A stretch of DNA of 64,000 bases from the NCBI GenBank assembly GCA_036271315.1, contig DATBAV010000018.1:1-64000 (forward strand), in the 5' to 3' direction. The DNA comes from VRUE01 sp036271315 (GTDB taxonomy: Bacteria; Actinomycetota; Thermoleophilia; Solirubrobacterales; 70-9). The notes under the pieces were generated by a model. It saw only the letters and a program-made list of their open reading frames with translations. It had not been told where the DNA came from and made no database searches. The position numbers and the translations under genes were made by a program. Shown one piece after another: positions 16,958 to 24,663 of the stretch; positions within the stretch are counted from its first letter, which is position 1; the number at the start of each line of letters is the position of its first letter.

Positions 16958-17761
16958 CTAGACCGCGGCGAGCGCGTGTTCGCGAATCAGCTCGGCCGAG
17001 CGCTGGGGCTGCTCCCACCAGAACATGTGGCCGACGCCCGCGAGCGTCTCGAGTCTGGCGCCGGGGATTGCGGCCGCGATCTGTTGCCCGTTGGGGTAGC
17101 CGAGCAGCCGGTCGGCGTCGCCGTGGATGACCAGCGTCGGCAGGTCGATCTGACCGAGGCGCTGATGGGTGTCGTGGGCGGCGCAGGCCTGCATCTGCTG
17201 TAGCACCACCGGCTGTGGCGCGGGCAGTGCCGAGCCCATCTCGGTGAAGGCGACGAAGCGCGAGTCATCGGCGCGGAAGCCGGGGGAGAGGTTGATCTCC
17301 CACATCGCCCTGAAGACCCGCTCGGGCACGCCGGAGGCATAGGCCGTGCCGAGCATCTGCAGGTCCTCGGGCGCCATCAGCGTCGCCTCCGGCCCGCCGC
17401 AGTAGCTGGCGCCGATGGCGAGAGTGCGAATGCGCTCGGGGTGGGCGAGGGCCAGCTCCTGGGCGATCATGCCGCCCATCGAGATGCCGGCGACGTGGAC
17501 GGTCTCCAATTCCAGCGCGTCGAGCAGGCCGGCGGTGTCGGCGGCGAGGTCGGCGATCGTGAACGGCAGTGCGGCCTCGCCCGAGAGCCCCATACCGCGG
17601 TTGTCGAAGACGATCGTCTCGAAATTGCGCTCGAGCTCGTCGAGGAAGGGTCGGCCCCAGGCGAGGTGGGTCGCGCTCATCCCTTGGATCAGCAGCAACG
17701 GCTCACCCTCGCCGGCGCGCAGGTAATGCAGCTCGGTACCCGATGCATCGACGCTTGGCAT
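16958..17761 (-). CDS. alpha/beta-fold hydrolase
   Basis: 267 residues. Nucleophile Ser94 in VAGISMGGMIA, oxyanion region LLLIQGMSATHLAW, acid in VIHGDADRL and base in LAGVGHMFWW complete a catalytic triad. The sequence resembles 3-oxoadipate enol-lactonase/haloalkane-dehalogenase-like esterases, and no cap-domain motif is obvious. Substrate unknown. Cotranscribed with the SRPBCC gene, and divergent from tRNA-Arg. Confidence 0.9.
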   Translation of the reverse strand: MPSVDASGTELHYLRAGEGEPLLLIQGMSATHLAWGRPFLDELERNFETIVFDNRGMGLSGEAALPFTIADLAADTAGLLDALELETVHVAGISMGGMIAQELALAHPERIRTLAIGASYCGGPEATLMAPEDLQMLGTAYASGVPERVFRAMWEINLSPGFRADDSRFVAFTEMGSALPAPQPVVLQQMQACAAHDTHQRLGQIDLPTLVIHGDADRLLGYPNGQQIAAAIPGARLETLAGVGHMFWWEQPQRSAELIREHALAAV

Positions 17762-17813
17762 GCCCGGCGATCCTACGCCAACCTTGCCGGTCAGGGCCTA
17801 ATCTTGGCCGCCC

Positions 17814-17886
17814 GCCCCAGTAGCTCAGTGGACAGAGCACCGGCCTTCTAAGCCGATGGTCGCTGGTTCGAATCCAGCCTGGGGCG
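17814..17886 (+). tRNA. tRNA-Arg (TCT)
   Basis: Acceptor GCCCCAG (17814-17820) pairs with CTGGGGC (17879-17885), D stem GCTC/GAGC, anticodon loop CTTCTAA with anticodon TCT, T stem GCTGG/CCAGC around TTCGAAT. The outer anticodon-stem pair is C-A, leaving four good pairs. Discriminator G; CCA not encoded. TAATCT at 17799-17804 is a plausible -10 box. Confidence 0.95.
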
Positions 17887-17941
17887 CTGTTGTTCGCATA
17901 CAGTCCAGCTTGGATCGATCTGAAAGGTGGGTGATGGTGCG

Positions 17942-19102
17942 ATGGCGTACCCGGTGCGGGTCGTCCTCTGCTTGGCGGTGTGTGTGGTGATTCTGGGGGT
18001 GGCGCCAGCCGTGGCTATGGCGGGCTCGATCTCCGGCACCGTGACGGCCGAAAACGGCGGAGCTCCGATCGGCGGGGTCGAAGTCTGCCCGCAACGCCAG
18101 CCTTACACGGTCGAAACGGACTGCACCGTGACCAATGGGTCCGGCAACTACGGCCTCTCCGGCCTGCCGGAAGGCAACTACATGCTCTATTTCTCGGCCA
18201 ACTCGGCCAATCTGAAGTACGTGAGCGAGTTCTACGACAACAAGAGGTACCCCTGGGAATCCGACTTGGTGCCAGTGGGGTGGAACCAGAACCTCACCGG
18301 ACTCAACGTGCAGCTGGCCGAAGGGGGATCGATCTCCGGGGTCGTGAGCGAAGAAGGTACGGGGAGCCCGATCGCGGGCATTAGGGCCTGCGCGAGCGAC
18401 CATGAAGGCATTCCCGAGCGCTGCGCAAACTCGGGGCCGAACGGCGAATATCGGATCAATGGCCTTCGCAGCGACGAATACCGCGTCGAGTTCGAAGGTG
18501 GCAACCGGGCCAACTACCTGCGCGAGTTCTACAAAGACGCACCGAGCGGGACCACGGCGGACGAGGTGGAGGTCGAAGCGCCGAACCTGACGCCAGGCAT
18601 CGACGTCGCGCTTACGCCCGGCGCTCAGATTCTCGGCCACGTCAGCGATATTGCCGACGGCGGCCCGGTGTCCGACGTGATGGTCTGCGCCGAAGCGCAG
18701 GTTGGTGAATTCCAGGACTGCAACTGGACCGACGCCGCCGGTGACTACGCGCTGCGCAGCCTGCCCGCCGGCACCTACCTGATCGCATTCGAACTCGAAT
18801 ACCTGCCATTCGGCACGGTGGCCGAGCAGTGGTGGCAGGGCGTCTCGCTCAAGGCGGAAGCCACGCCGATCGAAATCGCACCCCCCGAAACCCGCGACGA
18901 AATCGACGGCCAGGTGAGGAGGCCGTATCGCGAATCGTCTCCAGAACGCCCGCCGGTGGTCACCTATGAACCGAAACCGGGGGTCAAAAAATCGCCTCCG
19001 CCGAAGTGCCGCAAGGGCTTTCACCGTCAGCGAATCGCCAGTAAATCCCGCTGTGTGAAGAAGCACCCCAGGGCCCACTCGCGCAAGCACAGGGGCCGAT
19101 GA
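17942..19102 (+). CDS. secreted protein with three carboxypeptidase-regulatory-like repeats
   Basis: 386 residues from ATG 17942 (MAYPVRVVLCLAVCVVILGV); a GTG at 17927 is an alternative. Signal peptide to about residue 27. Three repeats begin at GSISGTVTAENGGAPIGGVE, GSISGVVSEEGTGSPIAGIR and QILGHVSDIADGGPVSDVMV. Each ends in a Y-x-L/I-x-x-L-P/R-x-G/D-x-Y pattern, as in CarboxypepD_reg/Cna-B-type beta-sandwiches, and each carries a Cys pair. The tail is rich in Lys, Arg and His. It probably acts as a wall-associated or exported scaffold. The stop overlaps the next gene as ATGA. Confidence 0.8.
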   Translation: MAYPVRVVLCLAVCVVILGVAPAVAMAGSISGTVTAENGGAPIGGVEVCPQRQPYTVETDCTVTNGSGNYGLSGLPEGNYMLYFSANSANLKYVSEFYDNKRYPWESDLVPVGWNQNLTGLNVQLAEGGSISGVVSEEGTGSPIAGIRACASDHEGIPERCANSGPNGEYRINGLRSDEYRVEFEGGNRANYLREFYKDAPSGTTADEVEVEAPNLTPGIDVALTPGAQILGHVSDIADGGPVSDVMVCAEAQVGEFQDCNWTDAAGDYALRSLPAGTYLIAFELEYLPFGTVAEQWWQGVSLKAEATPIEIAPPETRDEIDGQVRRPYRESSPERPPVVTYEPKPGVKKSPPPKCRKGFHRQRIASKSRCVKKHPRAHSRKHRGR

Positions 19103-20232
19103 GCAAGCGCGTTGTCGTACTTGGGGCGGGCTTTGGCGGTCTCGAGCTGAGCACGATGCTGTCGGAGGTCTCCAACGGCGAGATCGAGGTGACGCTGATC
19201 GACAAGGGCGACTCGTTCGTCTTCGGCTTCTCCAAGCTCGACCTGATGTTCGGGCACGAGCAGCCCGATGCGGTTCGCATGGCCTACGCCGACATCGCCA
19301 AGCCCGGGGTGCAGGTTCTGCGCGAGACGGTGACGGCGATCGATCCCGAGGCGCGTCGGGTGACGACCGATGCCGGGGTTCGCGAGGCCGACGCGCTGGT
19401 CGTCGCGCTTGGCGCCGATTACGACTTCGAGGCCACGTCGGGCCTGCGCGACGCCGGCAACGAGTTCTACTCGGTGGCTGGAGCCGAACGCCTGGCCGAG
19501 ATCATCCCGACGTTCTCCGAGGGGCACGCGGTGATCGGCGTCGCCGACGCCCCGTTCAAGTGCCCGCCAGCGCCGAGCGAGTGCGCCCTGTTGCTCGATG
19601 AGGAGCTGCGCTCGCGCGGGGTGCGCGACGCCTGTCGGATCTCCTTCGTGATCCCGTTGCCGACACCGGTGCCGCCCTCGCCGGAGGCCTCCGCGGCGCT
19701 CGAAGGCGAGTTCGCCCAGCGCGGCATCGAGCTGATCCCCGGCCGCCGGGTCAGCGCGCTCGACCCCGAACGCAGCGTGGCGTTGCTCGACGATGGCAGC
19801 GAGCTGGCCTTCGACCTCTTCCTCGGCGTGCCCAAGCACCGTGCGCCCGATGTAGTGATCGCAAGCGGCATGACCGAGGACGGCTACGTGCCGGTCGACC
19901 CGGCCACGCTGGAGACGCGCTTCCCCGGGGTGTACGCGGTTGGCGATGTCGCCACCGCGGGCGTGCCCAAGGCCGGTGTCTTCGCCGAGGGTGCCGCGCG
20001 CGTCGTCGCCCAAACGCTGATCGCCAAGTTCGCCGGTGGCGAGGAGCCGGGCCGCCACCTCGGGCAGGGCACCTGTTACATCGAGTTCGGCAGCGGCCGG
20101 GTCGGCAGCGTCGACATCGACTTTCTCTCCGGCCCATCGCGGACCGGCAGCTTCAACGCGCCCTCCACGGAGCAGGTGGCGGCAAAGGAACGGTTCGGCT
20201 CGAGCCGCCGGGCGCGTTGGTTCGGTTCCTGA
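19099..20232 (+). CDS. sulfide:quinone oxidoreductase-like FAD flavoprotein
   Basis: 377 residues. N-terminal FAD loop VVVLGAGFGGLELS, then ALVVALGADYDFE and a C-terminal FAD-binding VYAVGDVATAG. Cys155 in APFKCPPAPSE is the conserved redox cysteine of SQR/FCSD proteins, and Cys326 in GTCYIEFG matches the second C-terminal one. This supports sulfide or polysulfide oxidation at the membrane, although no hydrophobic membrane anchor is obvious at the C-terminus, which ends in a basic RRARW stretch. Some relatives are NADH dehydrogenases. Translationally coupled (ATGA) to the secreted repeat protein upstream, an odd partner. Confidence 0.85.
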   Translation: MSKRVVVLGAGFGGLELSTMLSEVSNGEIEVTLIDKGDSFVFGFSKLDLMFGHEQPDAVRMAYADIAKPGVQVLRETVTAIDPEARRVTTDAGVREADALVVALGADYDFEATSGLRDAGNEFYSVAGAERLAEIIPTFSEGHAVIGVADAPFKCPPAPSECALLLDEELRSRGVRDACRISFVIPLPTPVPPSPEASAALEGEFAQRGIELIPGRRVSALDPERSVALLDDGSELAFDLFLGVPKHRAPDVVIASGMTEDGYVPVDPATLETRFPGVYAVGDVATAGVPKAGVFAEGAARVVAQTLIAKFAGGEEPGRHLGQGTCYIEFGSGRVGSVDIDFLSGPSRTGSFNAPSTEQVAAKERFGSSRRARWFGS

Positions 20233-20278
20233 CGCGCTTTAAACGCGGCGACTGAACGGTTTGCCCCCGTATGCGGGG

Positions 20279-21184
20279 TCAATCGACCGCTCGATGTCGC
20301 GCGAAGCGGTCCACCGCGCCGGCGAAGCGACGGCGCTCCTGGAAAAGGAAGGCGTGGGCGCCGGGGAGGACCTCCAACTTCGCCCCAGGGATTCGTGCCG
20401 CGATCCGTCTCAGGTTGACCGGCGGCACCACCGGGTCCTGAGCACCGGCGGTGGCCAGGGTGGGGGCGGCAATCGTGCTCAACTGGCGGTAATTGCGGTT
20501 GCTGCGCAACCACGGGTCCTCGGCCGCGACCTGGCGGTGGGTGGTTGCCGCGGGCAGGTGGAAGTCGTTGGGGATCTCGCCGCTCTGGCTGGCGAGTTCG
20601 AGCCGGCGCAGGAAGCGCCGGCCCTCGGCCTGGCGGTCGGGTGGGTAGAGCTCGCGCAGGATGTCGGCTTCGGAGGGGTCGGGCTCGCTGTCGATCGCCT
20701 GGGCCTTGCGCGTGCCGAGCGCGGTGTGGCTGCCGCCGGGGTTGGTGCCGGCGAGGATCAAATGAGAGACGCGCGCCGGATGGTCGATCGCCAGGCGCTG
20801 GGCGACGAAGCCGCCCATCGACCAGCCGAGCACATCGGCTCTTGGTAGGTGGATCGCTTTCATCAGGCCGGCGGTGGCGTCGGCGAGCGAGTCGAAGCTG
20901 CGCCCGTGCCACGGCCCCGACACCCCCACCCCTGGGTAGTCGAAGAGGACCAGCCGGTGGTCGCGCCCCAGCAGGCGCAGCAGCGCCGGGTCCCATTCGG
21001 CCATCGTCGAGCCGGTCCCGGTCAGCATCACCAGCGGCGCCCCCTGACCGCGTTCGTACCAGGCGATCATGGTCTTGCCGACCGGAGTGACGTGGACATG
21101 CGCTCGGAACGGCTCCGCCGAGCTCTGGCCGCAGCCGGCGAGCAGGGCCGCGAGGCCGAGGCAGATCGCCAGACGCACCTTCAT
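20279..21184 (-). CDS. lipoprotein alpha/beta hydrolase
   Basis: 301 residues with a lipoprotein signal: MKVRLAICLGLAALLAGC, lipobox LAGC at Cys18. The mature part is an alpha/beta hydrolase with nucleophile Ser122 in VLGWSMGGFVAQ, oxyanion MLTGTGSTMAEW, acid in TAGAQDPVVP and base in LPGAHAFLFQ. It should be anchored on the outer face of the membrane and act on an unknown ester, amide or lactone. Divergent from the sterol-desaturase gene. Confidence 0.9.
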   Translation of the reverse strand: MKVRLAICLGLAALLAGCGQSSAEPFRAHVHVTPVGKTMIAWYERGQGAPLVMLTGTGSTMAEWDPALLRLLGRDHRLVLFDYPGVGVSGPWHGRSFDSLADATAGLMKAIHLPRADVLGWSMGGFVAQRLAIDHPARVSHLILAGTNPGGSHTALGTRKAQAIDSEPDPSEADILRELYPPDRQAEGRRFLRRLELASQSGEIPNDFHLPAATTHRQVAAEDPWLRSNRNYRQLSTIAAPTLATAGAQDPVVPPVNLRRIAARIPGAKLEVLPGAHAFLFQERRRFAGAVDRFARHRAVD

Positions 21185-21223
21185 CGCCGCTCAGCCTAGA
21201 GCGGGCTCCGGCCGGGGCGCCGC

Positions 21224-21229
21224 TAGATT
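21224..21229 (+). promoter_or_regulatory. -10 box of leaderless sterol-desaturase gene
   Basis: TAGATT followed by six bases and the GTG start at 21236. The same TAGAnT-N6-start arrangement occurs before the HxlR gene. Confidence 0.5.
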
Positions 21230-21235
21230 TGAGCC

Positions 21236-22087
21236 GTGGCCGAGGTCCTCTATTACGCGATTCCGGCGTTCGTGCTGCTGCTCGTGATGGAGCTGCTCTC
21301 GTTCAAGTACCTGCGCGACGACGACCTGGTCGGCTACGAGGCGCGCGACACCCGCACGAGCCTGACCATGGGCGGCGGCAACGTCGTCATCAACGCGGTC
21401 TGGAAGTTGGTTGTGCTGCTCGTCTACGCGGGGCTGTATGAGCTGACCCCGCTGCGGATGCCAGCCGACGAGTGGTGGACCTACGTGTTGCTCTTCCTCG
21501 CCGACGACCTCGCCTACTACTGGTTTCACCGCGTCCATCACGAGGTGCGGGTCTTCTGGGCGAGTCACGTCGTCCACCACTCCTCCGAGCACTACAACCT
21601 CTCGACCGCGCTGCGCCAGACCTGGACGCCGATGACGGCCCTGCCTTTCTGGGCGCCGCTGGCGCTGCTCGGCTTCGCCCCCTGGATGATCCTGCTGCAG
21701 CTCTCGATCAGCCTGATCTACCAGTTCTGGATCCACACCGAGCGGGTGAAGAAGCTGCCGGCGCCGATCGAGTTCGTCTTCAACACACCCTCACACCATC
21801 GCGTCCACCACGGCGCCAACGAGGTCTACCTCGACCGCAACTACGGCGGCATCCTGATCATTTGGGACCGCATCTTCGGCACCTACCAGGGGGAGACCGA
21901 GCGGGTCCGCTACGGGCTGACCAAGAACATCCGCAGCTTCCGGCCGGCCCAGGTCGCCTTCCACGAGTTCGTCGACCTGGCCCATGACGTGCGTGCCGCC
22001 GAACGCTGGCGCGACAAGCTCGGCTACGTCTTCCGCGGTCCTGGCTGGTCGCCGGACGGCAGCAGCAGCGGCGGCACTCGCGGTTAA
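21236..22087 (+). CDS. sterol desaturase / fatty acid hydroxylase family protein
   Basis: 283 residues with about four membrane spans and the di-iron histidine boxes of the family: HRVHH (WFHRVHHEVRVFW), HVVHHSSEHYN, and HHRVHHGAN near the end. These ligate a non-haem di-iron centre that hydroxylates or desaturates lipid substrates (sterol, fatty acid or carotenoid). Substrate unknown; adjacent genes do not decide it. The GTG start is probably leaderless. Confidence 0.9.
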   Translation: MAEVLYYAIPAFVLLLVMELLSFKYLRDDDLVGYEARDTRTSLTMGGGNVVINAVWKLVVLLVYAGLYELTPLRMPADEWWTYVLLFLADDLAYYWFHRVHHEVRVFWASHVVHHSSEHYNLSTALRQTWTPMTALPFWAPLALLGFAPWMILLQLSISLIYQFWIHTERVKKLPAPIEFVFNTPSHHRVHHGANEVYLDRNYGGILIIWDRIFGTYQGETERVRYGLTKNIRSFRPAQVAFHEFVDLAHDVRAAERWRDKLGYVFRGPGWSPDGSSSGGTRG

Positions 22088-22125
22088 GAAACGGCTCTGC
22101 AATCGAGCTGTGTGACGTCTGACCA

Positions 22126-22150
22126 AAAGTTGAGCAAGTTGGTCAACTTT
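22126..22150. promoter_or_regulatory. operator-like inverted repeat in the arylsulfotransferase promoter
   Basis: AAAGTTGA (22126-22133) and TCAACTTT (22143-22150) are exact reverse complements separated by nine bases. They overlie a candidate promoter with TTGAGC (22130-22135), 18-bp spacer and TAGAAT (22154-22159). A dimeric repressor bound here would block the promoter. No regulator gene is adjacent. Confidence 0.55.
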
Positions 22151-22249
22151 ATGTAGAATGCCGCGCGCTCTCAGTTGGGAGCGACGATTCGGCCACGGTC
22201 CTTCGGCAGGGGATCGGGCCTCCAACCCAGCCAAGGAGGCACATCGACC

Positions 22250-23761
22250 ATGACCGACACCAGAAACCCACTGAGGCGCCGGGGCATCGCCGCCCTCACC
22301 GGCCTCGCCCTGCTCGTCGCGGTGACGGCGGGCTTTGGCACCGGCTCCGCCCTCGCGGCTCCGGGCCAAGGCCAGAGCGCCGCAACCAGCGACACCGCCG
22401 ATCTCACCCCATTGCAGCCACCGCAGGTGACCGTGCTGAAGAACAGCCACCATCTCGCCGACGGCCTGATCTTCATCGGGCCCAAGCCCGCCCCCGGGGC
22501 AACGGCCCCCAGCGGTCAGACGGGCCCGGAGATCGTCGACAATGAGGGCCGGCCGGTCTGGTTCAACCCGATCGCAGCGCCCGACACCGCCACCGACGTG
22601 CGGGTCCAGCAGTACCACGGCCAGCCCGTCCTCACCTACGCGGTGGGGAGGAGCACCGGCGGGCCAGGTCACAGCGAGGGTTACGACGTGATCCTCAACC
22701 GTCACTACCAGCAGATCGCGACGGTGGAGGCCGGCAACGGGCTCGCCGCTGACCAGCACGAGTTTGACCTCACCCCGCAGGGCACGGCCCTGATCACGAT
22801 CTACCACCAGGTGCCCTACGACCTCTCCTCGGTTGGCGGGCCCAGCAACGGCTCCGTCCTCGACGGGGTCGTGCAGGAGATCGACGTCGCCACCGGCAAA
22901 GTCCTCTTCGAGTGGCACAGCCTCGATCACGTGCCGCTAAGCGACAGTTACCAGCCGGTGCCGACCGACCCGAGCACACCGTATGACTATTTCCACATCA
23001 ACTCGGTCAACCTCGACAACGACGGCAACCTGCTGATCTCCGCCCGTCACACCTCGACCGTCTACAAGGTCGATCGCAAAACAGGCAGCGTGATCTGGCG
23101 CCTCGGCGGCAAGGAGAGCGATTTCCAGCTCGGCCCCGGGGTCCAGTTCGCCTGGCAGCACAACGCCCTGCCGGAGGGCCCGAACACGATCCGCATCTTC
23201 GACAACGAGTCGAACGGGACCCCGGTCCTGCCGGCGTCGCGGGTGATCCGCGTCCACCTCGACCTGAAAGCCAAGACGGCGACCCTCCTCAGCTCGATCC
23301 AGCACCCGAACGGGCTCTCGGCGGGCTCGCAGGGCAACGCGCAGCTGCTGCCCGGCGGCCACACCTTCGTCGGCTGGGGCCAGCTCGGCCGCTTCTCGGA
23401 GTTCGATTCCAGCGGCAACCTGCTCTGGGACGGCGCCCTGCCGGCGGGCTATGACAGCTACCGCGCCTACCGCTCGCCTTGGGTCGGGCTCCCCGACACG
23501 GACCCCACCGCCGAGGCGGAGCGCTCCGGCGGCAACCGCGTCACGGTCGACGCGATCTGGAACGGGGCGACCGAGGTCGATCGCTGGGTCGTTCTCGCCG
23601 GCTCTCGCCCCTGGGGCCTGCGCCCGGCCGGCTCGGCGCGCTGGAACGGCCTCGACACGTCGATCGACGCACGCACTCGTTCGCCCTACGTCGAGGTCGT
23701 CGCCCTCGACGATCGGGGCAGGCAAATCGGCCGCTCACAGCCAGTCCGCGTGAGCGACTAG
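22250..23761 (+). CDS. arylsulfotransferase (ASST)-family secreted protein
   Basis: 503 residues from ATG 22250, preceded by AAGGAGG (22233-22239). Twin-arginine-like N-terminus (NPLRRRGIAALTGLALLVAV) gives a signal peptide to about residue 37. The mature protein has the beta-propeller pattern of the Arylsulfotran_2 group: ADQHEFDLTPQGTALITIYH, DYFHINSVNLDNDGNLLISAR, KTGSVIWRLGGKESDFQL, FAWQHNALPEG and IFDNESNGTP. Catalytic histidines (HE, HIN, QHNA) are where the family has them. ASST enzymes move sulfate between phenolic esters without PAPS; some actinobacterial members may be non-enzymatic. An isolated gene with its own promoter and terminator. Confidence 0.85.
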   Translation: MTDTRNPLRRRGIAALTGLALLVAVTAGFGTGSALAAPGQGQSAATSDTADLTPLQPPQVTVLKNSHHLADGLIFIGPKPAPGATAPSGQTGPEIVDNEGRPVWFNPIAAPDTATDVRVQQYHGQPVLTYAVGRSTGGPGHSEGYDVILNRHYQQIATVEAGNGLAADQHEFDLTPQGTALITIYHQVPYDLSSVGGPSNGSVLDGVVQEIDVATGKVLFEWHSLDHVPLSDSYQPVPTDPSTPYDYFHINSVNLDNDGNLLISARHTSTVYKVDRKTGSVIWRLGGKESDFQLGPGVQFAWQHNALPEGPNTIRIFDNESNGTPVLPASRVIRVHLDLKAKTATLLSSIQHPNGLSAGSQGNAQLLPGGHTFVGWGQLGRFSEFDSSGNLLWDGALPAGYDSYRAYRSPWVGLPDTDPTAEAERSGGNRVTVDAIWNGATEVDRWVVLAGSRPWGLRPAGSARWNGLDTSIDARTRSPYVEVVALDDRGRQIGRSQPVRVSD

Positions 23762-23776
23762 AGGGGGAAGCTGCCG

Positions 23777-23812
23777 CGGCGCCGCCTGGCCGGGAGGGTT
23801 CGGGCGGCGCCG
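23777..23812 (+). terminator. GC-rich hairpin after the arylsulfotransferase gene
   Basis: CGGCGCCGCC (23777-23786) pairs perfectly with GGCGGCGCCG (23803-23812) across a 16-base loop, 15 bases after the stop. It lacks a T-run, so termination would be hairpin-only, as often proposed in actinobacteria. Confidence 0.5.
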
Positions 23813-23847
23813 TCCCCATCTCACACTTTGACCTCGAATCGATCACG

Positions 23848-23873
23848 GTTTGGCGGTTTCAACCGTTGGGTAA
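23848..23873 (+). promoter_or_regulatory. SigB/SigF-type stress promoter candidate
   Basis: GTTTGG (23848-23853), 14-bp spacer, GGGTAA (23868-23873), nine bases before the ATG of a 46-residue membrane peptide. The pair matches the GTTT-N-GGGTA general-stress consensus. Confidence 0.45.
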
Positions 23874-23882
23874 ACCGGTTGT

Positions 23883-24023
23883 ATGGAGCTATCAATACTG
23901 CTGATTATCATCGGGATCGTCTTGGCGATCCTCGTCAACTACATCCTCGGGATCATCGTGATCCTGATCGGGTTGGCGATGCTCTTGCTACCGCGGCTGA
24001 GGGGTGGTACTCGCCAGGTCTGA
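23883..24023 (+). CDS. 46-residue hydrophobic membrane peptide
   Basis: A short frame, ATG to TGA, encoding MELSILLIIIGIVLAILVNY followed by ILGIIVILIGLAMLLLPR and a short basic tail. It is almost entirely two closely spaced membrane helices. Frame usage is consistent with coding, and a stress-type promoter stands directly before it. It starts 23 bases before the next reading frame ends upstream and is followed after 22 bases by a larger membrane protein gene, so the two may be cotranscribed. Function unknown; resembles small stress-induced membrane peptides. Confidence 0.6.
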   Translation: MELSILLIIIGIVLAILVNYILGIIVILIGLAMLLLPRLRGGTRQV

Positions 24024-24045
24024 GCCTTGATGTAAAGCTTGCTCG

Positions 24046-24663
24046 ATGGACCCCTGGAAGCTTCCTCTCATAGTTGCCGGGGTTGTGGTGCCAACCGTCG
24101 CGGCCTTCATGCTCGGTGGACCGGGTGTGGGGGTCGCGATCGGTGCATTTGCGGTCGTTGGGCTGGTGGCGTTTGCGGTCCGGCAGCGGCCCGAGGGGCC
24201 GATCGCCTCGGCGGATCGCGAGGACGCCAAGCACCACGTGCTGATCGTCGCGGCCGGCGGGGTGGAGGACCCGGCCGACGTGGCTGAGATCACCCGTGTT
24301 GCCGGAATCGCGGCCGACGATGGTGAGGAGGACGAGGTACGCGTGCTGGTGCCGGCGCGGATCGGCTTCCTCGACCGCTGGGCCTCCGACGTGGAGGGCG
24401 CCCGCCATCGCGCCCAGCAGCGCCTGGTGATGACCGTGGCGGCGCTGGCCAAGGCCGGCGTGGCGGCGGAGGCTCGGGTGGGAGACGAGGACATCGTGCA
24501 GGCGGTCGAGGACCAGTTGCAGAGCTACCCGGCGACCGAGGTGGTGCTGGTCAGCGGCGAGGGTGACGATGCGGAGGTGGCCGCCGGCGAGCTGCGCTCA
24601 CGCCTGCGGGCCGAGTTCCATCACGTCGAGCTCAGCAGGAGTGAGGGCGAGCGGCGCTCTTGA
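24046..24663 (+). CDS. membrane-anchored protein with UspA-like soluble domain
   Basis: 205 residues. Two membrane helices (about 6-24 and 27-45, LPLIVAGVVVPTVAAFML and GVAIGAFAVVGLVAFAV) precede a soluble alpha/beta domain. That domain starts HHVLIVAAGGVEDPADVAEI, and its later strand-loop TEVVLVSGEGDDAEVAAGEL fits a universal-stress/nucleotide-binding fold loosely. No catalytic motif. It lies just after the 46-residue peptide and overlaps the converging secreted-protein gene by 32 bases. Confidence 0.65.
   Translation: MDPWKLPLIVAGVVVPTVAAFMLGGPGVGVAIGAFAVVGLVAFAVRQRPEGPIASADREDAKHHVLIVAAGGVEDPADVAEITRVAGIAADDGEEDEVRVLVPARIGFLDRWASDVEGARHRAQQRLVMTVAALAKAGVAAEARVGDEDIVQAVEDQLQSYPATEVVLVSGEGDDAEVAAGELRSRLRAEFHHVELSRSEGERRS

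Noticed and set aside
16496..17761. SRPBCC/hydrolase pair as a toxin-antitoxin module
   Set aside because: Both proteins have ordinary enzyme or ligand-binding folds and normal size; nothing supports toxicity.
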